A stretch of 64,000 nucleotides of DNA from Erodium maritimum (lineage: Eukaryota > Streptophyta > Magnoliopsida > Geraniales > Geraniaceae): assembly GCA_963921825.1 (NCBI GenBank), contig OY997592.1, forward strand, positions 62,826,336 through 62,890,335, read 5' to 3'. Below, in pieces: positions 55,625 through 64,000 of the stretch. The position numbers and the translations under genes are program-made. Under the pieces are notes generated by a model. That model was not told where the DNA came from. It searched no databases and worked only from the letters and a program-made list of their open reading frames with translations. How positions within the stretch are numbered: the first letter of the stretch is position 1; every line of letters begins with the position of its first letter.

Positions 55625-56864
55625 ATTAACAAAGAAAATCCGGATGAGGACTTGTCTAGAGAGAGAGCGTCTGCCCTCTCTCTAGAACTTCGAAACCCTA
55701 GCTTACCAAAGTCCGTCGCCGCTCATCTCTGGCCACCGCCAGTCCTGCTCATGGTCTCGCGACCTTTGAGCTACCCGGTGGTGGCCCCTCCTCGCTCCTT
55801 CAAGTCCAGATCGATATGATCTACCTTTCTCCTCCTCTTTTCGTCTCGACCGCCTCAGATCTCCCTTTCCCCTTCTTCCACGGTGACTTTTTGGGGCGAC
55901 TGGGGCCAGATCCGACCGTGGGACGACCTTCCTCACCGTCCACGGTGAGGATCGTTGCGGTTCCGTCCCCTGTTCGCTTCTTGATCGGTGGCTCTCGCGG
56001 TGTCGCGCTGGAGGATCCTCACTTCAGATCCAGTCGACTCGATCTGGCTCCGGCAGTGGGACCCATTTCCGGCTCATAGATCAGCGCGGTGTTAGGTCAA
56101 AGTCGCTCCTAAAGACGGTGGCTCCTGGTCGGTGGCGTCGTCGGCAGATCTGGCTCCTCGAGTCTGCGGCTCTTGTGTTCTCTCCTCAGTGCTGCAGAGG
56201 TTTGACATCTCTTCTTCCCTTTCCATTTATGGCTTTTTTCTCCCTCCCCTGTTCTTCCTCGGGCCGTCTGGTTAGTTCGATCTCCCGACTACTTTGTGGT
56301 TCGGGCTCGCCGAATCTGGTGTTGGCCACCGGCGAGTCTCAGGCATCTATGCCATCGGAAGACCTTCAGCCTTAGTGGTTGGATTAGTGGATTCTAGTGG
56401 GTGCCGCCGGAATGCCTCTGCCGTAGCGGTGTTGGTCGCCAGTATTTACAAGATTTCGATCCCCTTATTGGGATCTGATCTTTGAGTTGGGATTAATCTG
56501 TTTAGATTTGGTTAGGGTTGTTGAGGTCGGGTTGCTGGTGCTACTGATTTATGGACTTAATGGTTGCTAAATTTAGGTGTCTAAGACATGTTTTTATTTG
56601 AGCTTAAGGGTTGAGAAATCTAGGTGTTTAAGACATGTTGTTTGTGAGTTTAATGGTGGGAAAATCCAGATTTTAGATCATTTTATCGTCCATTTCATGT
56701 ACACCCCTTGTTGGGTTCTTCATCTGGTATTGTAATCCCTCATCCTGTTGAGGCTGGTTCATAGACATTCCTATTAGAGTGGAATAGTCTTGTCTGTTCA
56801 TCTTCATCCCCTGCTCTTTAATTCAAAGAACAGATTTTATATACTGCTTTGTTGATAAAAAAAA
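55625..56864 (+). mobile_element. Noncoding poly(A) retroposon, family S, with 15-bp target duplication
   Basis: Flanked by AAGTTTGACGCATAT at 55610-55624 and 56865-56879 (the two leading A may belong to the poly(A)). Ends 'actgctttgttgat' plus about ten A. 1240 bp, GC-rich 5' part starting with a pyrimidine/purine inverted repeat ('agagagagagcg...ctctctctaga'), no protein homology. A 3' end of this type with an endonuclease-type duplication implies LINE-mediated insertion. Confidence 0.85.
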
Positions 56865-56879
56865 AAGTTTGACGCATAT

Positions 56880-57576
56880 GTAAATCAAAACGGTCCTAAT
56901 ATATTACTTTATAGTGAACTTTAAAGTGTAGAATAACTTTTAACTAACCTTTACAGTGATATTTTCTAGGCATTTGTATGATGCTTAGATTTTATTAATC
57001 AATATAATCAAACCAGTTTTAACTTAGCATAAAAAATAGATTAATGATATGTCGGAGTTTTGATTGAGTTGTCTAAAACAATTATTCATCTAGAGAATTA
57101 GACAACTACAAACTATCAAATTACTTTTAATTCAAAGTATTACAAATATCAAGCCCAAACCAAGGAACACAAATCTAGTATTTGATTAATTTGATAAAGG
57201 TTGTGTTGATTTTGGCGGTGAGAAATGTTTTTGTTTAATATCTCTCTTTCTCCCTCATTTATAGGGAATCAGATGCAATTGTGTACCCAACAATACCACT
57301 ACTAATTTTGAATTTTGTCCTTATATCACGAAAGCCAATATAGGTAGCTGTTCCAAGTGGTCCGACTAAGATCAATATATAGATATATAATAAAAAAATC
57401 TAAAGGCCAAAATTGTTATTGTTATATGATAAATGTTATGGAAAATGAATAAAATGATCGATGAGGGAACCATATTCTCAATAAGGATGGTTGTGAGCCT
57501 CCGCAAGTGAGCATTTTGGATTGAAAGGTGGTCCTTTAAAGAGACCTCTTTCATTATAATATTATTTAATCTCTCC
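56880..57576. other. AT-rich sequence upstream of the AAP gene
   Basis: Distal promoter region of the amino acid permease gene; no separate gene seen. Confidence 0.5.
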
Positions 57577-57584
57577 TATATAAA
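57577..57584 (+). promoter_or_regulatory. Distal TATA box of the AAP gene
   Basis: TATATAAA in 'ctcctatataaacat', followed about 30 nt later by a C/A-rich region suitable for initiation. If used, the leader would include a small exon ending at AGG|GTAAGA (57711/57712). Confidence 0.5.
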
Positions 57585-57794
57585 CATATAACCTCCCTTC
57601 CCAACAAACTCGAACACAACACCAACACTTATACATTATCTTTCTTGTATTTGCATTTCTTCTTGGTGTGCCTGAGCTTGAACTCTCCAAATGGGAGTTG
57701 ATCACATGAGGGTAAGACACCTTTATAATACCATAATACGCTTTCTTTTTTGTCTGTTTCTCAGTTTTTTGAGAATGGTCGGGCGGGTTTTACC

Positions 57795-58075
57795 CGACCC
57801 TTGTTCCTGAATCCTAAAATAATATAGTTTACCTACTTCTGGTTCATGTTCGATCAGATTACAATGATTTTTTGTAATCTGTTGGGAGACGTCCTTAACA
57901 AGATTTTGGTACTTTTGGGTTTTTGAAATCCGACCCTTGTTCTTGAATCCTAAAATAATATTGTTTACCTACTTCTGGTTCATGTTCGATCAGATTACGA
58001 CAATTTTGGTTCTTTTTTGTAATCTGTTGGGAGACGTTCATAACAAGATATTGGTATTTTTGGGTTTTTGAAATC
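57795..58075 (+). repeat. Tandem duplication of ~140 bp upstream of the AAP start
   Basis: Unit 1 is 57795-57930 and unit 2 is 57931-58075. Both run from 'cgacccttgttc' to 'gggtttttgaaatc', with about 10% differences and small indels. A third unit starts ('cgacc') and stops. Confidence 0.9.
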
Positions 58076-58224
58076 CGACCAGGAAAGCATAATAAATGTG
58101 TCTAAATTTTGGTGAAGTGAAATCTTTTGGCAATGCATGTAATTTGAGGTACCCTTGATGCTCATTTCCACGTTTACAACACAGACAAAAATCTGATCAA
58201 CCAATGGACAAATCAAGAGAGCAG

Positions 58225-58242
58225 CTCTCTCTCTCTCTCTCT
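58225..58242 (+). repeat. (CT)9 microsatellite in the AAP leader region
   Basis: CT dinucleotide run about 280 bp upstream of the ATG, a common feature of plant leaders and core promoters. Confidence 0.9.
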
Positions 58243-58398
58243 GTTTTTTGTTGTGTAGTTTACGCGTCGTTTACAGTCTTGTCCCTTTTTAGTGACGTCG
58301 GAAAGGCAAGAACCAGGTGGTGGAGAGGTGGAGGTGGAGCCATGGTTGACCTCTACCTCTACCTCTACTTCACTCACGTGCTTCATTATTTTTCTCTC

Positions 58399-58406
58399 TA
58401 TAAAAA
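58399..58406 (+). promoter_or_regulatory. Proximal TATA box of the AAP gene
   Basis: TATAAAAA in 'ctctctataaaaacaac', 118 bp upstream of the ATG, giving a leader of roughly 90 nt if used. Confidence 0.55.
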
Positions 58407-58523
58407 CAACCCTCCTCTCTATTTTCAATTCCACAGCCTCTGTTTTGGTTTCTCTGTCTCGGGACTTGTTTTGAGTTTCAGTCTCTCTAAATTTGGGTTT
58501 TGTGGTTGTTTTGGGTACTAAAG

Positions 58524-60414
58524 ATGGGGGAGAACAACGTTCAGGCCTTCGACCTCGACACGCCTCAGGGCGGCTCCAAGCTCTTCGACGATGACGGCAA
58601 GGTTAAACGGACAGGTAAGTTGTAATAATTAAGACATCAATCAATTCTATTATTATATGACTTATGATGGAGCCTGAAACTATATATGTGTGTGTAGGGA
58701 CGGTTTGGACGGCGAGCGCTCACATCATCACGGCGGTGATAGGGTCGGGAGTGTTGTCGCTGGCGTGGGCCGTGGCCCAGCTGGGATGGATCGCGGGCCC
58801 AGCCGTCATGTTCCTGTTCTCTTTCGTCACTTACTACACTTCCTCCCTCCTCTCCCATTGTTACCGCTCCGGCGACCCCATCTCCGGGAAACGGAACTAC
58901 ACTTACATGGACGCCGTCCGCTCCAGTCTCGGTAACTAATTAATTAACCGCTCGACTCACTCGTTTCTCGTGGTTTCGATTTGGGTTTCGTGTTGGAAAT
59001 GTAATTTTGTTTGGTCTTGTCTCTTCAGGTGGGTTTCAGTTCAAGATATGCGGGTGGGTTCAGTACTTGAATCTGTTCGGAGTCGCCGTCGGATACACCA
59101 TAGCATCGTCGATAAGCATGATGTAATTAACTAAATAAATTAAATAAATTGTATGATAATGTTGTTGTGATGGGTTGTGATTAATTTGATTTGGGTGTGT
59201 TCAATGGAACAGGGCGATTAAGAGGTCGAATTGCTTCCACGCCAGTGGTGGGAAGAACCCTTGCCGTATGAACAGCACCCCTTACATGATCGCCTTCGGC
59301 GTCGTCGAAATCATTTTCTCTCAGATTCCTGACTTCGATCAGCTTTGGTGGCTCTCCATTCTCGCCGCCGTTATGTCCTTCACTTACTCTTTGATCGGCC
59401 TTATTCTCGGCATCATGCAAGTTTCAGGTACAAATTAAACCTCTAAATTAATCAAATTTGAAGCAAATGAGACTGACCCAATCAAATTCGAAGGAAATGA
59501 GACTGACCCAAATCATTGAATTTCTTGTTTGGTTACCCAGAAAATGGAAAAGTGATGGGGAGTTTAACCGGGATCAGCATCGGTACCGTGTCCGAAACTG
59601 AGAAGATATGGAGGAGCTTCCAAGCACTAGGAGACATAGCTTTCGCATACTCTTACTCAATCATTCTCATTGAAATTCAGGTAACTTTATTATCTTTTAT
59701 TAAATTAAATTAAACGTGTTGTTACTGTTAACTTAATCATGATTATTACTGCACTAATAGGATACATTGAGGTCCCCTCCGGCGGAGACAAAGACGATGA
59801 AGAAGGCGACGATTATAAGTGTATCGGTGACGACTCTGTTCTACATGCTCTGCGGCTGCATGGGCTACGCCGCGTTCGGGGACTTGTCGCCGGGAAACCT
59901 CCTAACCGGGTTCGGGTTCTACAACCCGTATTGGCTCCTAGACATAGCCAACGCCGCCATCGTGGTCCATCTCGTCGGAGCATACCAAGTTTACTGCCAG
60001 CCCTTATTCGCCTTCGTCGAGAAAGAGGCCGCCAGCCGCTTCCCGGACAGCGATTTCGTCACCAAAGACATCAAGGTTCCGATCCCGTGCTTCCGGCCGG
60101 TGAGCATCAACCTCTTCCGGATGGTGTGGAGGACCGTTTTCGTTATCCTTACGACGCTGATCTCTATGCTCCTCCCCTTCTTCAACGATGTCGTCGGGCT
60201 GCTGGGGGCTCTCGGGTTCTGGCCCCTGACGGTGTACTTTCCGGTGGAGATGTACATTAAGCAGAAGAGGATCGAGAAGTGGAGCACCAGGTGGCTCTGC
60301 CTCCAGATCTTGAGCCTGGCTTGCCTCATCATCACCATCGCTGCCGCTGCTGGCTCCATAGCTGGGGTTGTGCTTGACCTCAAGAACTACAAGCCCTTCT
60401 CTACTAGCTACTGA
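58524..60414 (+). CDS. AAP3-like: Amino acid permease, AAP3-like (six coding exons, intact)
   Basis: A proton-coupled amino acid importer of the plasma membrane, AAAP/AAP family, expected to load neutral, acidic or basic amino acids into phloem or sink cells. Exons: 58524-58614, 58698-58931, 59029-59122, 59213-59427, 59541-59680, 59761-60414. All junctions are GT-AG and all phases agree, giving 475 residues (AtAAP3 has 476). The cytosolic N-terminus ends FDDDGKVKRTG. The first membrane span has SGVLSLAWAVAQLGW, followed by YRSGDPISGKRNYTYMDAVR, FSQIPDFDQLWWLSILAAVM, GDIAFAYSYSIILIEIQ, FYMLCGCMGYAAFGDLSPG and LLPFFNDVVGLLGALGFWPL. The C-terminus ends YKPFSTSY. About ten or eleven spans are expected. 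Similarity is strongest to AAP3 and relatives (AAP2, 4, 5), including 'MAIKRSNCFH.SGGK.PC'. The start is the first ATG after the proximal TATA and matches family length. No frame damage is seen; it is the only intact host gene in the window. Exact paralogue and substrate range are inference. Confidence 0.95.
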
Positions 60415-61043
60415 TCGATCGATCTACACTAAATTTTACTGTCTTCTTCGTCGGCTCGACCTTAATAGGCAGGTCTTCAAGGAAATTTCACATTGGTGTT
60501 GATAGATAAGATATGCATCTTAATTTGGAAAACATGTAATCAAATACAACTTTCAATTTGTCAAATCTGATTACATCTTAATGAAAAGTTTCGTTGTTCA
60601 TGTTGTTGTAGATGTTCTTGTAAAACTCGTTACATAGATTTGTCGTTTTTATTCGATTGAAATTGTGACAAGTTTGTGCTTTGCAAAATTGTTTAGTGAT
60701 GTATGCAACTGTTTTGTTTCTACATGTTTCCATCGTACAGCCTCTGTTTTCAATGCTTGGTTTTTAAGGTGAAAAAGACTGAGAATGAATTCGTGACGGC
60801 TCTACTTGCCTAAGGTCATGCAAGTAGCATTTATTCTTATGTTCTTGGTAGATCAAAAATACATAAACATGATGCTCACGACCGCAAAAGGGGCGGAGTG
60901 TCATTCTCATCAAAAGCAATTGGCATCTATATGAAAATAAGAAAAGTAGGTGGGATGTGTATATCAACACTAAAATAAACATAACGACGGCATTGGTAAA
61001 TTCTCTCTCGCAAATCGAGTGCTCTCTCCCGAGAAACCCTAAC
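60415..61043 (+). other. AAP 3' untranslated region and short spacer
   Basis: T-rich 3' UTR with 'ttaatgaaaag' as the nearest weak poly(A) signal (about 60578). From about 61000, 'tctctctcgcaaatcgag' and 'gagaaaccctaac' look like the 5' end of a retroposon cut by LTR copy 5. Confidence 0.5.
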
Positions 61044-63654
61044 TGTAAGACCCGCTTCCGGTCGAACCGGCGACTCCGGAAGTCACTCGGGACTTTTCCG
61101 GAAACCAAACGAAGTAGTCATTATCACGGTTGGCTTCAGGGGAGAAAACCCTTTCGTTTGAGTATAATATTGAATAAAGTCAATTTTGGTCAAAACGAGA
61201 CTTTATATCGACTAAAGCTTCAATTTTAAAAGTGCTGGAATTTATTTTGGAAATTTAATTGACCTAGGTGGACACATGTCTCTTTGTGGTTGAAGGAGGG
61301 AAAAGTGAGTAGTCCTTGACCATTTTACCCTCCCAAAAGCTTCTACATGGGTTTCTAGCTCAAGGGCTTTTGGTCATTTACTACATCTAGGTATTATATT
61401 GGATTGGAGAAGCAATTTCAACTCATTTTTGTTGAGTGTAGCCGAAATTGAGAGGAGGAGCAAAGGAGAAGAGCTCCCATGGAAGCTTGAAGGAAAATCA
61501 AAGAAGAAGGAGCCATTTGGAGTCTTCCTCTAGCCTTCCACCCTCAAAATCACTAGCACCTTCTTCATCTCCACATCCTAGAGGTAATGAAACTCTCTAA
61601 TCCTCATTTCTCTTCATCTATTTTCTTGGGTTTTGGGTGAAAATTGCTAGATGATGTTGGGTTTGAGTAGAAATGATGGGAGATGGTGTTGATGAAGAGC
61701 TTGGTTAAGTTTTTGTTGAGAAATCAATAGTTGTTGGAGATTTTGAAGTGGGTTTGATTTGATGAATCATTGGAAACTTGTTTGTGTGTTGATTCCTGCC
61801 ATGGGTAGAGGAGTATTGAAGGATTTGGACTGTTTTGGGGGTTGGAAAGGGTAAATTTCTGGGTTTGATGGTGGTTTTTCGGAGTTTTGGAGCTGGAGGT
61901 TGAAGAAGGGCGAAACTGCCCTGGTGCGCCACGGATCCGTGACGGATCCCGTGACGGGCGACGTCACGGCTCCGTGAGGGAGTTCGTGACGGCACTCGTC
62001 ACGGCTCCGTGACGGTAACCGTGAGGGTTAACGTCACGGATCCGTGACCGACCAGGGTAAGAGTTTCTTGGGGGTTTTTCGAAGGTTTTGCATCTTGGTT
62101 TTGAGCTGAACTTTGGAAGGGTTTTGGGAGTCCTTCTTGATGTTTAAGTGGAGCCTAATTAGTGTTTCTTTGTGTCCAAGACTTTGGGGATCGAGATAGA
62201 GGAGCAAGGATCACGCCGGGACCCGAAGGAGGAGCGAAGTGGTGATCACCGGACTTCACCAAAGCGTTGAAGAGGAGGACCTTGAGGTAGGGGAAGCCTT
62301 AACCTCTCGTTTATGAAGCTTAGTATGCATGCTTGGTTTATAAAATTGGAAAAGGTCCTAGACATGCATATAGGATGCGAATAACTAGCATAATCGTCTT
62401 TCATTTTCTAATAACCGGAAGTGTCTAGTGGTGACCGATTAGGATGCCAATCACTAGTGTAATTCGCTTTCAATACTTGGGATATGATTGTCTGGTAGAG
62501 GAGCCTTGGCAAAGCCCTCGGATTAGTTGCGTGCTAGGATCGCATGCTTGGTTGTTGGTTGCTTAGTGGATAGGCTAAAGAGTCTAATGAAACTAGTGGA
62601 ATTGCATGCTTGAATGCTCTTTTGAAGACTTTATGATTAGTTGATTACACTCGTACTTGATCGTTGATTGGTATTCGAATGATTACTTGATTTACTTGAT
62701 TGTTTGTTTGGAGCATCGAGTATGACTGGTTGTGCCGAGCGGTGCAATCAGGTGATCGATGCCCCAGTGGTTCGAAACTGGTAAGTGAACGGTAAGTTGG
62801 GATTGTGTATTTGGTGTGCTATGGTTGTGTGATTCGTGTACTTTGTGTTGTGGTGAATTGGTGATGGTTGAGCTGTGTGTGGACTTGGATTGGTGGTTGT
62901 TGAGCTTGTATTACTTCCTATTTCGGTTGAGTGCGTTATTCAATTATTAACTACTTATCATTAAATTGCCCACGTGTGCGCTCCTATGGGAGTATGGCCC
63001 TGGGTTCCCGATGATCTAAAATCCCTTGGAGACGTTTCTGAGACTTCCGACGATATGTGCCCTGAAGGATGTTTCCGATAGTCTCAATGATATGCGTCTC
63101 CTCTGGATTGGAGGGAAAATCCGAGAGGACACATAAGATGTGGATCGGAGGGTGGTGACTTCATGTGCCACGGCATTGATTGGTCTATCTATTGTCTATG
63201 ATTGTTAAGAGCTATATGTTAACTTTACCAACGAGTTTTCTGTAATGTTATGAACTACCTTGTGAACTGTGTTGGTGAATTATGGATCTTGTGGGCATTG
63301 TCGTTGATTCTTTGAGTTTAAGGTTCATTATGTTATGCGTTTTCCCTACTGAGCGTGAGCTCACCCCTATGTTTTACTGTTGTGTCTACAGGCTTGGTTG
63401 AGGAGTAGAAGCTTGGGCGCTTCTCGGTGGGGGTACATGATAGAGACTTCGTACTTTACATTTTTATGTTTTGAACCAAATTGTGAAGGATTATTATTAC
63501 ACCCCTAGAGGGTTATTATGTTTTGAACTACATTTTGTGGATTCGAGTTGTTTATTGGAGTTTTCTAGAACTTGATTTAAATTGTTATCTCCTTTATTTA
63601 TATTTTACTAGTCATGCCTCGAGTCCGGGCAAGAACCGGATTTGGGGCGTGACA
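61044..63654 (+). mobile_element. Long LTR family copy 5 (solo LTR, 2611 bp)
   Basis: Starts TGTAAGACCCGCTTCCGG and ends GGATTTGGGGCGTGACA. Perfect 5-bp duplication CTAAC (61039-61043 and 63655-63659). Donor-like GAG|GTAATG at 61583/61584; acceptor CTACAG|G ending at 63391. The TGAGC-GTGA-GCTCA hairpin is at 63350-63363. A cluster of TGACG/CGTCA motifs lies at 61929-62050. No coding sequence. It lies about 0.6 kb downstream of the AAP stop codon. Confidence 0.87.
61929..62050 (+). repeat. Clustered TGACG/CGTCA inverted repeats in LTR copy 5
   Basis: At least seven TGACG or CGTCA words in about 120 bp, set in repeating 'tccgtgacgg' and 'cgtcacgg' units. Confidence 0.85.
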
Positions 63655-63674
63655 CTAACCCCTAATCATAACCT

Positions 63675-64000
63675 ATGAAACTCTCTATCACTGTTGTCGA
63701 CAAGATTGTTGCTTCCGCAGGTCTTGTCCCTGCGCCACCTGTTTTTGTGCAGTTCTTGACACTTGTGCATTCCCCTCGCCCGTCTTTCGAGGTGGTTCCC
63801 TTAAAGCAACGGTGTCGAAGGAGACTGAAGCAAAACCCATCGGGTCCGATCTCCCTCTCTTCACCGTCTGCCACTCTATCGCCACCAACATCCATGGCTC
63901 TCATGGCCTTCTCTCTGGGGTCTTCTGCTCCGCCGAGTAAGCCACGTCGGGGACGTCCGCTGAAGGTTTTGGCCATTACTTCTCCTACAAGCAACACTAG
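63675..64000 (+). CDS. Open frame with an AT-hook motif, cut by the window edge
   Basis: An open frame of 108 codons from ATG 63675 to the end of the window without a stop. It is basic and Pro/Ser-rich, and residues about 91-98 read KPRRGRPL, an AT-hook core (RGRP). The sequence just upstream ('gagaaaccctaac', interrupted by LTR copy 5, then 'ccctaatcataacctATG') looks like a leader split by the LTR. LINE ORF1 N-termini in this window are also Pro/Ser-rich, so this may be a retroposon frame and not a host gene. I do not recognise the family; start and identity are uncertain. Confidence 0.3.
   Translation, partial: MKLSITVVDKIVASAGLVPAPPVFVQFLTLVHSPRPSFEVVPLKQRCRRRLKQNPSGPISLSSPSATLSPPTSMALMAFSLGSSAPPSKPRRGRPLKVLAITSPTSNT

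Noticed and set aside
58213-58521. Frames around the AAP promoter and leader
   Set aside because: They overlap the CT repeat, TATA box and leader, and the real AAP frame starts at 58524.
59739-60260. 173-codon frame over AAP exon 6
   Set aside because: Shifted-frame shadow of the last AAP exon; the AAP frame has the family motifs.
63662-63997. Minus-strand frame of 111 codons at the right edge
   Set aside because: Overlaps the plus-strand frame that has the AT-hook and better codon sense; no family match on the minus strand.

Overview
This is nuclear DNA of a flowering plant, most likely a eudicot. It holds one recognisable host gene, a six-exon amino acid permease of the AAP family (58524-60414, closest in character to AAP3). 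Almost everything else is layered retrotransposon sequence with AT-rich spacers. The plant assignment rests on the AAP intron-exon structure, on plant-type LINE ORF1 proteins (DUF4283 plus CCHC knuckle), on a copia element primed by initiator Met-tRNA, and on a TRIM element. I cannot name the species.

Layout from left to right. 1-1380: decayed LINE ORF1. 2689-3031: complete TRIM. 4.1-9.3 kb: ORF1-only LINE split by long LTR copy 1 (5948-8949). 10-11.6 kb: ORF1 remnant on the minus strand. 12.9-21.5 kb: a three-level nest, with a copia element (16836-21080) inside an ORF1-only LINE (14624-21358) inside a 5'-truncated LINE carrying the end of ORF2. 22.4-24.1 kb: LINE and noncoding retroposon fragments (minus). 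24.4-29.0 kb: LINE ORF2 remnant split by long LTR copy 4 (25727-28790, minus). 29-32.4 kb: very AT-rich spacer and degenerate sequence. 32.6-36.1 kb: noncoding retroposon split by long LTR copy 2 (32985-35799). 36543-37550: non-autonomous hAT element. 38.8-45.9 kb: retroposon, then a complete ORF1-only LINE (39751-45027, minus) split by long LTR copy 3 (42021-44929), then another retroposon. 46338-47746: Athila/Tat-like LTR with primer site. 47.8-52.2 kb: two more ORF1-only LINE copies. 52605-55031 and 55625-56864: poly(A)-tailed noncoding retroposons. 57.5-60.5 kb: the AAP gene with its promoter region. 61044-63654: long LTR copy 5. 63675-64000: an open frame with an AT-hook, cut by the window edge.

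The most interesting pattern is the family of five long (2.6-3.1 kb) noncoding LTR-like units. Each begins TGTAA, ends GCGTGACA and is flanked by a 5-bp target duplication. Each appears to be a solo LTR sitting inside a non-LTR retroposon. All five carry, at equivalent places, a splice-donor-like site 540-739 nt from the left end. Near the right end they share a small hairpin with a variable tetraloop, a plant-type branch point (CTCAC), a pyrimidine tract and a 3' splice site 251-263 nt from the end (damaged in copy 1). This predicts a ~1.8-2.1 kb intron contained wholly within the LTR.

Other notable points are a ~215-bp direct repeat flanking the copia element in place of the normal 5-bp duplication, a family of LINE derivatives that keep ORF1 but have no ORF2, and a family of poly(A)-tailed noncoding retroposons.
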